From: Dendrolimus kikuchii | Lineage: Eukaryota > Arthropoda > Insecta > Lepidoptera > Lasiocampidae | Assembly (NCBI GenBank): GCA_019925095.2 | Contig: CM034412.1 | Span: 2,480,001-2,544,000, forward strand | Direction of reading: 5' to 3' | Length of the DNA stretch: 64,000 nt | Shown: in pieces, positions 30,513 to 41,152 of the stretch | How the letters are laid out: each line of letters starts with the position of its first letter | Position numbering within the stretch: position 1 is the stretch's first letter | The notes under the pieces: model-generated | What the model was told of the DNA's origin: nothing | The model's input: the letters and a program-made list of their open reading frames with translations, nothing else | Databases searched by the model: none | Translations under genes and position numbers: made by a program

Positions 30513-30964
30513 TCTATATACATATAATAAAACTGTAGAGGTCGAATTTCTGTACAATGAAAAAAAATGCTAAAAACCGATTTTTTTTCAAATTTTTTGT
30601 TTCTCTGTTTGTACGGGCTAATCTCCGAAACGACGGGACCGATTTAAATGAAATTTTGTATGGTGGTAGCTTATATCCCTGGTCAACATATAGGATACTT
30701 TTGATCCCGAAAAATTAAAGAGTTCCCGTGGGATAGTTAAAAAAACTTTAATTACTTAAACAGCTTATTATACAACTTATGCACCTAATTAAGTATTGAT
30801 ATTGCCGGTATCATCATACAATAAAACAATAATAGGCTATATATCATCACGCTAAGACCAATAGGAGCGGAGCACCAATGAAGAATGTTTCAAAATCGGG
30901 AGGTTTTTTAAAACTTACTTTTTTTTAACTATTCTACGCGGACGAAGTCGCAGGCAGAGGCTAG
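30513..30964 (+). mobile_element. Helitron-like G element, complete ends (452 bp)
   Basis: A|TCTATATACATAT start and CTAG|T end. 5' part: GTAGAGGTCGAATTTCTGT, CTAATCTCCGAAACGACGGG. 3' part: ATCATCACGCTAAGACC, AGGAGCGGAGCACC and CGCGGACGAAGTCGCAGG. It joins the 5' half of the 11782-12411 type to the 3' half of the 25162 type, so it is a chimera. Confidence 0.78.
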
Positions 30965-31044
30965 TAAATAAATAATGCTTGTACTTCGAGTTTTTTTAGT
31001 CAACGAGGTTGGCAACTCAGCATTGTGCTGAATCGAAATTTTAA

Positions 31045-31176
31045 TTTTTAATTGCATTAGTTCAGCAGTTTGGCAGACCTGATAGAAAGCGGTTACCATC
31101 GCCTATGGAAATTTGCAACACCCAAGGTGCTACTAATGTGTTGCTGCTCTCTTATGTGAGTCTGGAACCTGGTCAC
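31045..31176 (-). mobile_element. Family A 3' half
   Basis: AATTGCATTAGTTCAGCAG to GGAACCTGGTCAC; the rest is missing. Immediately followed by another A copy in the same orientation. Confidence 0.8.
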
Positions 31177-31178
31177 AA

Positions 31179-31492
31179 TTTTTTTTTTATTGCAGGAGAT
31201 CAGCAAACAGGCAAACGGCCCACTTGATGGAAAGCGGTTACCATCGCCTATGGACATTTACAACACCAAAGGTGCTACAAATGCGCTGCTGCTATCTTAA
31301 GGGAGACTGGAACCTGGTCACTAATGCCGGAATACAACTCAAGGTTGTTATGGCGACATACTTTAAACCAGGGGTGGTAGCCATCCAGTCGGGCAAATGC
31401 TCTACCACCTGGCTGTGGGTTGTTAAGTCGCCTCTTACGACAGGCCGCCCGGCCGCAGGAAATTGTATTCTTTCTCCGTTCCTGCACGGATA
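31179..31492 (-). mobile_element. Family A short retroposon, full length
   Basis: TTTTTATTGCAGGAGATCAG to TTCCTGCACGGA on plus. Close to consensus. Confidence 0.9.
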
Positions 31493-31500
31493 AAGATAAA

Positions 31501-31610
31501 CTAATGCCGAAACACAACTCAAGGTTGTTATGCCGGATTTTCTAGACCAGGAATGATAGCCATCCAGACAGGCAAATGCTTTACCACCTCCTGCACGTTC
31601 CTGCACGGAT
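31501..31610 (-). mobile_element. Family A fragment with internal deletion
   Basis: CTAATGCCGAAACACAACTC ... GCAAATGCTTTACCACCTCC, then directly TGCACGTTCCTGCACGGAT. Third A unit in a head-to-tail run. Confidence 0.78.
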
Positions 31611-31822
31611 GTATTATAAATAAATAATGTCTTAATCAAATTATACGTTTATATGGTTAATTTGTAATATTTTCGACTTAAATATCTAACTTTAGATGTT
31701 CCTTCAATTGACTGAAACATTTAAACAAAATTAAATTATATAATTGATTACGAAAATCGTGTGTTTTGTACCAAAAGGTTCTTTGTACTAGTGGTCGCCC
31801 GTGCTGGAAATTCGACCATAAT
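31611..31822. other. AT-rich sequence, nothing recognised
   Basis: No signature noticed. Confidence 0.4.
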
Positions 31823-32045
31823 ATTTTTTTATTTTTTTTTATTGCAGGAGTTCAGCAGACAGGCAGACGGCCCACTGGATGGAAAGCGGTTACCATTGCC
31901 TATGGACATTTGCAACACCAAAGGCGCTACAAATGCGCTGCTGCTCTCTTATGTGAGTCTGGAACCTGGTCACTAATGCCAGAACACAACTCAAGGTTGT
32001 TAGGGTGACATACTTTAGACCAGAGGTGGTAGCCATCCAGTCGGG
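31823..32045 (-). mobile_element. Family A 3' two-thirds
   Basis: Poly(T), ATTGCAGGAGTTCAGCAGAC to CCATCCAGTCGGG. It faces the opposite A copy at 32143, about 100 bp away, so transcripts could fold. Confidence 0.85.
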
Positions 32046-32142
32046 AGAAATAATTATCTCAAAAACTATACTTCTATAATCACAGATTTCGCCAAGGCCA
32101 CACTGTTAATTTGACTTGAACAATAAACAAAAGAGTATATTG

Positions 32143-32453
32143 TATCCGTGTAGGAACGGAGAAAGAATACAATTTCCTGCGGCCGGGCGGCCTGTTGTAA
32201 GAGGCGACTTAACAACCCACAGCCAGGTGGTAGGGCATTTGCCCGACTGGATGGTTATCACCCCTCGTCTAAAGTATGTCGCCATAACAACCTTGAGTTG
32301 TGTTCCGGCATTAGTGACCAGGTTCCAGTTTCCCTTAAGAGAGCAGCAGCGCATTTGTAGCAACTTTGCTGTTGCAAATGTCCATAGGCGATGGTAACCG
32401 CTTTCCATCAAATGGGCCGTCTGCCTGTCTGCTGATCTCCTGCAATAAAAAAT
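32143..32453 (+). mobile_element. Family A short retroposon, full length
   Basis: ATCCGTGTAGGAACGGAG to CTCCTGCAATAAAAAA. Confidence 0.9.
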
Positions 32454-32950
32454 ATATGCGTCACTGATGAGTATAAATGAATAAACTTAAAATTCTGGAA
32501 TTAGCTTACTTTAGAAGCTAAACCTACCGGTTCTATTGTAAATGCAAACAATCCAGGGACCCACTGAAACGAGCACAAACAACGTTTTTCGTCAATTACT
32601 GATGTGTATAAATGAATAAACTTGGTGTTTAAGATAATAGGCAGACTCATAATTTTCACGTCCTAGAGGCAAAAACATGTGAACTTGTGAAATATTTCTG
32701 CCATATTTTTTTATCTACCATATTTTACGCAATAAATAATTATTTGATTTGATTTGATATGGCTTGGTTTGATTTGATTTACAATAAAATAAATTGGTAA
32801 GCACTTCGCAGTCTGCGAGTTACGGACGGACGGAGGGACGGACAAACAACATATGGACGGACGGGTAAGACGATTTCCATAAGGTTTAGTTTTTCGCAAA
32901 ATGGCTACGGTGATCAAAAAGAAGCGAAAATTATATGTGATTCAAATCTG
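32454..32950. other. AT-rich sequence, nothing recognised
   Basis: Includes an ACGGACGGACGGAGGGACGG stretch (32823-32842) and GATTTGATTTGAT runs; no gene. Confidence 0.45.
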
Positions 32951-32965
32951 TTTGGATTAAATCTA

Positions 32966-33482
32966 CATACATACATAACTTCCCGCCAGTTCCCTTGCGG
33001 GGTAGGCACGAACAACAGAGCGCCATTTAGGCCCATTCTTACACACCTCACTTGCTTCTTTGACATTCATAACTCTTGTCATGCACACTCGTCTGTTCTT
33101 AAGGCTTCTGACATCACCCTCCGCTAGTACACGATCAATTTGATCATGGAAGGTGTGTCGTGGCCTTCCACGACTTCTGCATCCATCCACTTTTGCATTG
33201 TATATCTGTTTAGTCATTCTTTCATCATGCATTCTTTCGACATGCCCGAACCACCGGAGCATTCCTTTCCTTACCTTCACCCCGACGCTCTCTTTCAAAC
33301 CAACTCTCTTTCTTACTTCGGTATTATGAGCGCGGTCCGCGAGCGTCACTCCGCAGATATTGCGCAGTGTTCGCATCTCGACCGCGTTTACTCTACTTTC
33401 ATGCTCTCTCTACCATACCCAACTCTCGCTTCCATACGTGAGCGTAGGTACCAGCACCGCGTTGTGTATGGCGAGCTGGGCC
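32966..33482 (-). mobile_element. RTE-B LINE 3' end, long copy with 13 bp target duplication
   Basis: TGGATTAAATCTA flanks it at 32953-32965 and 33483-33495. Beyond the usual part it encodes AQLAIHNAVLVPTLTYGSE, REHESRVNAVEMRTLRNICG and TEVRKRVGLKESVGVKVRK, which is the region after the RT catalytic core. A 1-base disruption precedes the REHES part. The final 137-codon frame is open. Confidence 0.94.
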
Positions 33483-33495
33483 TGGATTAAATCTA

Positions 33496-34218
33496 TACAT
33501 TATATTTGCTTATCCCTTCTTAAAATTCACTGAATTTCTTTAATAACCAAGCCTATTGAAACCCAATGGAAATCTACATGAATAACCAACCGTACCTAAT
33601 TATAACATAATAAATGCGGTTCGAAAATTAAAATGATGAATACATGAGATTTTGTGTATTCATCCGTGTAAAAGGGGTTATTATTATTTATGTAAATTAA
33701 ATAATAATTTATTGAAAAGTAAATTTTATTTTTTTTTAGTTTACAAATTATAGTTTTATTCAGTAGTAAAATACAATTAAATACTGAAACTAAACTACAG
33801 TATGAAAAAAAAAAAAAAATAAGAACTAAATAAAATAAGAGGGCATAATTTTAGATAAAATATTGCTCCCAAACCACTGTATCTTACCTTGGGAACGTTC
33901 CCAAAAGGCTTTATATGTTAAATAGTTCAAAATATGTATATTTTGTCTATTCTTGCAAACACTACATGCAATTTGATATTTTGTAGTATGAAAAATTGTA
34001 ATATAGTTAATTTAAAGAAGAAGAAAAAGTTAGATTTTAATAGCTATTAACTTGCAAGCATATAAAATATAAAAAAAAATTAAAAAATAGAAGTTAATTA
34101 ATTAATTAATAACAGCTAATTAGTAATGTGCGATGCAATAATTCGACGAAATTTGTAATATGAATTTGCATGTAGATCAGTAATATCACTATAAAGGTTT
34201 ATTAGTTTACATAGTCTA
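33496..34218. other. AT-rich stretch, nothing recognised
   Basis: Contains GGGAACGTTCCCAAAAGGC (see 26451) but no frame or termini. Confidence 0.45.
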
Positions 34219-34232
34219 GGTATGGGAGAGTT

Positions 34233-34448
34233 TCGGAGAAGCCTGCCCCAGTGCTGGGGTGGGCCCACGCCAGCCGGGGTCGCGGAAGAAAAGTTCACGC
34301 ATATCCCGTGCCCCGGCTCATGGCGTCAGGTGGCACCAAGGGGTTTTAGTGGGTATTCCGACTCCTCTACCCGGCGAGTCCCACACTCCCCCGCCGAAGT
34401 CTCCCCGGCGGGGGGTCCACAAACGGATTTCCCCTTGTAAAAAAAAAA
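34233..34448 (+). mobile_element. LINE 3' tail with perfect 14 bp target duplication
   Basis: GGTATGGGAGAGTT is repeated at 34219-34232 and 34449-34462. The insert is GC-rich, carries GGGGTTTTAGTGGGTATTCC and CGAGTCCCACACTCCCCCG, and ends in A10-11. Such tails are seen at the 3' ends of R1/Jockey-type LINEs. The perfect TSD suggests a recent insertion. Confidence 0.88.
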
Positions 34449-34820
34449 GGTATGGGAGAGTTGGCGCCAAGAACTGTGCGACGCAAAGGCGGACACAGAT
34501 GCGTGATAGGTGTTCGAGGACATCTAGTCGGTACTTTAAAACTAAAGCTATTAAGCAAATCGGGACAGTCAATCAATCCATTAAATAGTTTAATCAAAAA
34601 TTGCATATCCAAAATATCCCTGCGTTTGTTTAAAGAAAATAATTAAAAATGCAGCAGCCTATCCTTATATGAGAATGATCTTCGCGCTCTTCCTATGCGA
34701 GATGCAAGATGCCAAAGAAATCTTTTCTGTATTATCTCTAGCCTCAAAGAGTGCGTCCCGAGTATGACTCGACATCCTCATAAAATATCTATAATATTAT
34801 AAAATTATAAACGTGCAGGA

Positions 34821-35474
34821 GTCGTGGTAGCGTAATGGCTAGTGCACGCGTCCCAAACTCAAAGGGCGCGGGTTCGATCCTGGCCGGAACGCATGCACCA
34901 CTTAGACAGTTTTCTGATCTAATGTGCATATTCTTACAATTATCACGCGCTAGATAGATAGATAACACTTTATTGCTCACCAAAATAAACAAATACAAAA
35001 ACAAAATGTATAATTACAATACTTCTTGGCAAAACAACAGGCGGCCTTATTTATAAATTTAATACATATATAAAAAAATATGATAATATGTACGTATATA
35101 CAAAATAATTTAAATAAATATATTTCTTAACATTATATGTGACAAGCATTTTATATATTACAATAGATAAATAAGTAAATGTTTAATATATTAGACATAT
35201 TTATTTAGAGACAGATAGTACTTTCTAAGTGAGTTCCGAAATGTCGGTAATGTTTTGGCCTCTCTGACAGTAAGAGGCAACGCATTCCAGAGTTTGACAG
35301 CCTGCACGTGCTAATAACGGTGAAGGAAAACATCGTGATGCAACCTGCACATCGTGATAACCGATGTGTCAAACCTGCCAAGCCGCCTTGGACAAGCGTG
35401 GCGGGTATACGTCCGTTCCCCTATAATGGGAGGCCCGAGCTCAGCAGTGGGACATTTATAGGCTGATATTATTT
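34821..35474 (+). mobile_element. SINE-F, complete but interrupted by J
   Basis: Head GTCGTGGTAGCGTAATGGC (A box) and GGTTCGATCCTGG (B box) at 34821-34952; body resumes at CACGTGCTAATAACGG (35305) and ends CAGCAGTGGGACATTTATAG GCTGATATT. The tRNA-like head lacks evidence of a functional tRNA fold. Confidence 0.88.
34953..35304 (-). mobile_element. J retroposon tail inserted in SINE-F
   Basis: CACGCGCTA (34944-34952) and CACGTGCTA (35305-35313) form the target duplication. The left end has (GATA)n then ACACTTTATTGCTCACC, GGCAAAACAACAGGCGGCC; read on the minus strand this is a LINE-type 3' end with a GATA/TATC tail. Related: 52082-52215 and about 56015-56060. Confidence 0.75.
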
Positions 35475-35545
35475 TTATTTATATAAACATGCCGTGTCTG
35501 TACATTGAAGATATTAAAAAACAGCAAATGGAATAGACTATATAA

Positions 35546-35740
35546 ACAATGGAGAACACGACGCAATTTTGTTTAGATTTCTTGTCTGTTTGTTCGGGAT
35601 TCACGTAAAAACTACTAGGCCGATTTGGATGCGGTTTTCGTTGATCAGCTGGGCGTTCATCCCCACCTCCTTGAGCCGCTTCGCTCTCGTACGCAACGGT
35701 TCTTTAGAACGTTTCTCTTACGCACCGTGGGGATTTTTAA
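35546..35740 (+). mobile_element. Helitron-like G fragment
   Basis: AAAAACTACTAGGCCGATTTG then TACGCAACGGTTC. Part of it recurs reversed at 55670-55720. No termini. Confidence 0.45.
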
Positions 35741-35873
35741 AAGGGTGTCATAAAATTTGTTCGAGGCCGGCAGCGCGTTAGTGACACCTCTGGTGTTGCA
35801 AACGTCCATAGGCGACGGTAACCGCTTTCCATCAGGTGAGCCGTCTGCCTGTCTGCTGTACTCAAGCGATAAA
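35741..35873 (+). mobile_element. Relative of family A (A-prime), 3' part
   Basis: GACACCTCTGGTGTTGCAAAC, CCATAGGCGACGGTAACCGC, GCCGTCTGCCTGTCTGCTG and CGATAAAAAAAA. It diverges from A in the upstream half, as would a LINE from which A could have borrowed its 3' end. Confidence 0.65.
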
Positions 35874-36430
35874 AAAAATCTAACAAATGTTTATAGTATT
35901 TGTATCATTAATATTATTATTTTTTTACTTTTTAATTATAATTTAGTTTGTGAATAATATAAATGGCGTAAACAACTATGATTTGGTATAATAATACAAG
36001 ATATGTTTATTTTATCAAAATCAGCCTATTCCATTCCTGGCTAGGGCACTTAATTGTTTTTTCATAAATCTAACCGGTGGTGTTAGTCTTCATCATAGCT
36101 CATTCATAGCTACACTAATACATAGCTATTGGTTGAAGGCGTTATTTTTAAGGCTATAAGTAAGTCGACACTAACGCAGGTGAAGCAGGGGGCTTAACAT
36201 GTAACAAACCCAGACCATAAAAATAAAGAGATTTTGATGATTCCTATAATAAATGTAAGGTTCCCACCGTTCGTGACACCTGCATCGAGTTCTAAATTTA
36301 CGCTTCATTAAACCAAAATTATGTACATAAATATTGGGATGGGTTTTTAATAAAAATCGGACACCTGTGGCCCTTTGGGCGCGCGCCAAATGTTGACCAC
36401 GCCTGTTACAATTTTAATATATTTCCGATT
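35874..36430. other. AT-rich sequence, nothing recognised
   Basis: No coding or repeat signature noticed. Confidence 0.45.
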
Positions 36431-36617
36431 CTTTAAAACAGTGCTTTTCAACCTTTTTGAATAGGCGACCTCTTTACAGGTTGAAAAATTTTTGGCGACC
36501 CCCAAAATTTTTATGTGACCCACATAGACAGACAAAAAGTTAGTCATTTAAATGACTACGTTTATGTCTTTCTCTATTTAGTTACCTACATTCATTATTA
36601 CGACCTATATACTCTGT

Positions 36618-36669
36618 AAAAAGCTGCTGAGCTTAGAAAGTAGGTACTTTCTAAGCTCAGCAGCTTTTT
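36618..36669. repeat. Perfect hairpin, 25 bp arms, 2-base spacer
   Basis: 36618-36642 is the exact reverse complement of 36645-36669 (core GCTGCTGAGCTTAGAAAG); the spacer is GG at 36643-36644. It lies inside the hAT element and next to TACGGACTCGAGTTCCGTA (36683-36701), itself nearly palindromic and repeated near 44297. Confidence 0.92.
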
Positions 36670-36789
36670 TTTTTTAATAACTCTACGGACTCGAGTTCCG
36701 TACTCTTTTTCACAACTTAATTTCTATGAAAGTTTTAGAGTACATACACGCTTATTGTTTATTTTTGTTACTGTGTGTGACATTAATTT

Positions 36790-37290
36790 AGTGATTTTTA
36801 TGTTGTGGTGTGTACCGCGAGGTGAGAGGGAGCGCGCAGATCAGGGCGCGTCCCTCCTTTCCGGCCTTTATGTGCGGGCGGGTCCGGTTTCCCCGCCGGT
36901 CGCACGCACGGCCGTAGCTTACGGCTTACCGGCTCTGGCGGTAGAGGAGCGTGGCAGACTGGTCCCTTTCCCACTCTGCCGTCTCCTTCGCGGACATGAC
37001 GGTCTCGCAGAAGGAGGCGGCTGCGTCCCACGCGTCGGCGCTCCCGACCATGGTCTTCACCACGGCCAGGAGGGACAATTCCGCCCCAATGGCCGTAACG
37101 AGATGGCGGCGCCGCTCGTCCCAGGCTGGACACACCTGGAGGGTGTGCAGCGCCGTATTTTCGTCGCCGCCGACGCAGAGGTGGCACCCTGACGTCTGTT
37201 CACGCCTTATTTGACACAGGTACCTCCCGAAGGATCCGTGCGCCGAGAGGACCTGCGTCAGGCGGAACGTTAGGGTGCCGTGACGCCTGC
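36790..37290 (-). pseudogene. R1-like LINE ORF2 C-terminus and 3' UTR
   Basis: The frame encodes LTFRLTQVLSAHGSFGRYLC, CHLCVGGDENTALHTLQVCP, AWDERRRHLV, MVGSADAWDAAASFCETVMS and AKETAEWERD, ending at a stop at 36926. The C-x2-C..H-x4-C zinc-knuckle-like pattern plus AWDxRR and FCExVM are typical of R1-clade ORF2 C-termini. It is much richer in GC than its surroundings. The RT and endonuclease domains are absent. Confidence 0.85.
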
Positions 37291-37364
37291 CGGCGACCCC
37301 CGAACAAGGCTCTGCGACCCCCCTAGGGGTCGCGACCCAAAGATTGAAAAACACTGCTTTAAAA

Positions 37365-37834
37365 TAACCGAATTTTACGAAGTTTTTAGGCAGGAACATG
37401 GAGGAAGGTATGAAGATTTATGGTGTATTTTCAATTTGTCAAACAATTTCAAAAAGAAGGAGAATTTTAAATTGACTGCATGATTTATTTTGCATGTTTG
37501 TTACCCGATTTCTCCGTCAATTGGAGACTAGATATAACTTAAACTAAGACTGAGTCCAATAGCACGTTTCCTATTGTCTTTATTAAGGACAAAACACTTA
37601 TTTATGTGTTCTTTGTTAATGTTTAGTACATAGCACTACACTTTATTATTATGAGAGTATTATAACACTAAGTCAAATGTTATATCTAGGTATTTTATGT
37701 CAGATTTAAATTACCCATTAGTCCTATTTCCTAGATTAGATTTTAATTTTAATGTTGTATCACTAAGATACATCATTTACGAAAATAATAATAATAATTG
37801 TAGTCTGAATTTAAATGTTTTTTGAAGTGATTCC
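37365..37834. other. AT-rich sequence, nothing recognised
   Basis: No signature noticed. Confidence 0.45.
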
Positions 37835-38238
37835 CTTCTTAAGGGGAGGGTAAAGCTCTTCGTTACGTAACGCGTTACGGCGCCAGTCTGTCTGGCTTCC
37901 CTTTCTCTCACGCAAGTTATCACTTCTATCAGGCGTCCCGAGACGAACACGTTTTTTTTCTATTAATACGTTATTTTTTTCCAAAGAGTATCCTTCTGAG
38001 GTGCTCCAATTATTGCTAAGTCAAGATCTGATGAGTGGTTCCCAGGAAAATCAAGAGAAAATCTCCAATATTACAAGCACGTCTCTTATTCTATTTTTGA
38101 AGTTATAACTTCTTATGGGAGGGTAAACGGCTTCGTTACGCAACGCGTTATGGCGCCAGTCTGTCTGGCTTCCCTTTCTCTCACGCAAGTTATCACTTCT
38201 GTCGGGCGTCCTGAGACGCACACTTTTTTTTTCTAAAG
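37835..38238. repeat. Pair of ~125 bp direct repeats, ~150 bp apart
   Basis: 37835-37958 and 38106-38238 share GGGAGGGTAAA, TTCGTTACG(T/C)AACGCGTTA, GGCGCCAGTCTGTCTGGC, TTCCCTTTCTCTCACGCAAG and CGTCC(C/T)GAGACG. The CGTTACGTAACG core is palindromic. They could be the ends of a small element or a local duplication. Confidence 0.75.
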
Positions 38239-38408
38239 CTATTTGAATATTTGCGTAACTAAAAAGCTAAAAATAAATATTATCTACAACATCTTGAAGT
38301 CGGTGCTAAGTCAAACAACAACAATTTTGCAAAATTTTAATGGTAAAAATAAAAGGTATTTTTTTTAATGTTTTACCTGCATACTTTGCGCCGAATTCAA
38401 GATATTTA

Positions 38409-38596
38409 TCCGTGCAGGAACGGAGAAAGAATACAATTTCCTGCGGCCGGGCGGCCTGTCGTAAGAGGCGACAAAACAACCCACAGCCAGGTGGTAGGGC
38501 ATTTACTCGACTGGATGGCTACCACCCCTGGTCCAAAGCATGTCGCCATAATAACTTTGAGTTGTGTTCCGGCATTAGTGACCAGGTTCCAGTTCC
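38409..38596 (+). mobile_element. Family A 5' half, joined to an inverted A copy
   Basis: ATCCGTGCAGGAACGGAG to GACCAGGTTCCAGTTCCC, then directly the next (minus) copy. The join creates a spurious 203-codon frame at 38340-38951. Confidence 0.87.
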
Positions 38597-38898
38597 CTAT
38601 TGCATGAATTCAGCAGACAGGCAGACGGCCCACTTGATGGAAAGCGGTTACCATCGCCTATGGACATTTGCCAAAAGGTGCTACGAATGCGCTGCTGCTC
38701 TCTCAAGGGAGACTGGAATCTGGTTACTAATGCCGGAACACAAATCAAGATTGTTATGGCGGTATACTCTAGATCAGGGGTGGCAGCCATCCAGTCGGGC
38801 AAATACCCTACCACCTGGCTGTGGGTTGTTTTGTCGCCTCTTACGACAGGCCGCCCGGCTGCAGGAAATTGTATTATTTCTCGGTTCCTGCACGGATA
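38597..38898 (-). mobile_element. Family A, nearly full length, inverted partner
   Basis: TATTGCATGAATTCAGCAG to TTCCTGCACGGAT on plus. Confidence 0.88.
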
Positions 38899-38899
38899 G

Positions 38900-39060
38900 A
38901 CCTCAAATTCAAGGTGGTAGAATATTTAGCCGCCTGAATAGCTACCACTAGTGGCCAGGTTCCATTCTCTCTTTAGTGCATTTGTAGCACCTTTGAAGCT
39001 ACAAATGTGCATAGGCGATGGTAACTGCTTTCCATCAGTTGGGGCCCGTCTGCCATATCA
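38900..39060 (+). mobile_element. Diverged family A fragment
   Basis: AAGGTGGTAGAATATTTAGC, GGCCAGGTTCCATTCTC, CATAGGCGATGGTAACTGC, CCGTCTGCCAT. Older copy. Confidence 0.65.
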
Positions 39061-39456
39061 TTTTTTAACGCGAGCGCAGCCGACGGCATAAGCAAGTATG
39101 TTTATAATATATGTTATAATAAATACATTAGGGCAGTGTACACTGTTGCTCTCTGCCCGTAACAACTTGTTTGGCTTTGTTTCAACTTATTTATTGTTTC
39201 ATGTTGGATATCAAACTAATTTTCTAGCAGACCATTTTATACCTTATGACTTTGGTAATAAAGTTGGTTTCTCTTTAAGATTGTAAGCTAAATTCTGACT
39301 AGCATTGAATAAAGTTTTGTTCACATGGTTGTTTAAATGCACTTTCATTGTGTTGTTATATTATCTTCTTTACATAGTACAAAACAAAGTCGCTTTCTCC
39401 GTTTGTCTGTCTGTATTCGAAAACACGCAACGGATTCTAAGCGGTTGTCACCATTA
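39061..39456. other. AT-rich sequence; G-like words near the right end
   Basis: 39385-39455 resembles 1690-1740 (ACACGCAACGGATT, TAAGCGGTT). Nothing else recognised. Confidence 0.4.
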
Positions 39457-39772
39457 GTTTTTTTTTTTATTGCAGGAGTACAGCACAACAGGCAGACGGC
39501 CCACTTGATGGAAAGCGGTTACCATCGCCTATAAACATTTGCAACACCAAAGGTGCGACAAATGCGCTGCTGCTCTCTTAAGGGAGACTGGAACCTGGTC
39601 ACTAATGCCGGAACACAACTCAAGGTTGTTATGGCGACATGCTTTAGACCAGGGGTGGTAGCCATCCAGTCGGGTAAATGCCCTAGCACCTGGCTGTTGG
39701 TTGTTTTGTCGCTTCTTACGACAGGCCGCCCCAACGCAGGAAATCGTATTCTTTCTCCGTTCCTGCACCGAT
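39457..39772 (-). mobile_element. Family A short retroposon, full length
   Basis: TTTTTATTGCAGGAGTACAGC to TTCCTGCACCGAT. A SINE-E 3' end scrap (ATCGGTAGACAAACACAC) lies just right at 39809-39838. Confidence 0.88.
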
Positions 39773-40062
39773 AATTTTTCATAATATATACATAAATATG
39801 TTTTATCATAATCGGTAGACAAACACACACACTATATATACTAATATCTTTACTTCTACTAATACTTTATAAAAAAAAACCTGGAGATATATAAATATGA
39901 TGTAAAAGAGTTTTTAGCTAGACGTGTTACAGGCATTGAGTTTTATATATGTATGTGTGGCGACACAAACCTCTTCGCCTCCTGGATGACAGGCCAGACT
40001 TTAAGTCTATTGTTGACAACTGTTATGTCACTTCATAGACAGAGAAAAGTCCTCACTAAAAT
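39773..40062. other. AT-rich sequence, nothing recognised apart from the SINE-E scrap
   Basis: No gene noticed. Confidence 0.4.
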
Positions 40063-40403
40063 GTACATACATACATACATAACTTCACGCCGGTTCCCTT
40101 GCGGGGTAGGCACGAACAACAGAGCGCTATTCAGGCTTATTCTTACACACCTCACTTGCTTATTTGACATTCATAGCTCTTGTCATGCACGCTCGTCTGT
40201 TCTTAAGGCTCCTGACATCACCTTCTACCAGTACACGATCAATTTGATCATGGAAGGTGTGTCGTGGCCTTCCACGACTTCTGCATCCATCCAATTTTGC
40301 ATTGTATATCTGTGTAGTTATTCTTTCATCATGCCCGAACCACCGGAGCATTCCTTTCCTTACATTCACCCAGACACTCTCTTTCAGACTAACTCTCTTG
40401 TTA
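40063..40403 (-). mobile_element. RTE-B LINE 3' end
   Basis: ACATACATACATAACTTC tail at left, coding through ESVWVNVRKGMLRWFGHDER; a ~12-base deletion removes part of VERMHDE. Truncated upstream in VGLKES codons. Confidence 0.9.
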
Positions 40404-40885
40404 TTGTACTGTTGTAGCATAAGCCGCGTTCCATCCTTCCTATTACTTTTGATTACTGAGGTACTTTTTAAATTTAGAACCGTATCAGTACAAATGTAGT
40501 TTGTACGGAACAAATGTACTGCTTCACACGTGTACTACTCATCACTAATGTGCTATATGCTACTTGCAAATAAATGTATCGTGCAGCTTTTGTTAAATTT
40601 TAATCGGTCATATCGACGTGTGCCAAAACATGCCATTACACGAGGGGCATACAGAACTTTAAAATTCAATTTCCAACCACCTTGGATGGAAGCCAGAACA
40701 GGTGGGGGCCACCGGTGGCCGCATTACAAACAGATCAGCGACATTTTATTCCAACTTTTCCGAGATTTTGATAATTTTCCATTATTTACACGTTTTATGT
40801 TTGTTCAGTTCTCGTGACTGGTACATATGATTACAATTTCATTTTAGCGGTTTTACACGCCGCATTATAGTTAGTAGATAACAAA
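40404..40885. other. Unassigned sequence
   Basis: A 95-codon plus frame at 40530-40817 passes through a slightly GC-richer part (40660-40730); no domain recognised. Confidence 0.35.
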
Positions 40886-41152
40886 TAGAATTTCCTGCGG
40901 CCGGGCGGCCTATCGTAAGAGGCGACTTAACAACCCACAGCCAGGTATGGCTACCACCCCTGGTCTAAAGTATGTCGCCATAACAACCTTGAGTTGTGTT
41001 CCGGCATTAGTAACCAGGTTTCAGTTTCCCTTAAGAGAGCAGCAGCGCATTTGTAGCACCTTCGGTGTTGCAAATGTCCATAGGCGATGGTAACCGCTTT
41101 CCATCAAGTGGGCCGTCTGCCTGTCTGCTGATCTCCAGTAATTAAAAAAAAA
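40886..41152 (+). mobile_element. Family A copy, slightly 5' truncated, short internal deletion
   Basis: AGAATTTCCTGCGGCCGGGC to GATCTCCAGTAATTAAAAA; ~18 bases around GGGCATTTGCCC are missing. Confidence 0.87.

Larger units (their letters stand above)
36439..37356. mobile_element. hAT-type element (918 bp) carrying an R1-like LINE fragment
   Basis: CTTTAAAA is duplicated at 36431-36438 and 37357-37364 (8 bp, typical of hAT). Ends: CAGTGCTTTTCAACCTTTT at left; the complement of CAGTGTTTTTCAATCTTTG at right, preceded by GACCCCCCTAGGGGTCGCG. No transposase is visible. The interior includes a 25 bp-arm palindrome and the R1-like piece below. Confidence 0.88.

Noticed and set aside
36755..37214. 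Plus-strand frames of 87 and 145 codons
   Set aside because: Antisense shadows of the R1-like minus-strand coding remnant in GC-rich DNA.
38340..38951. 203-codon plus-strand frame as a gene
   Set aside because: It is a read-through across two family A copies in inverted orientation.
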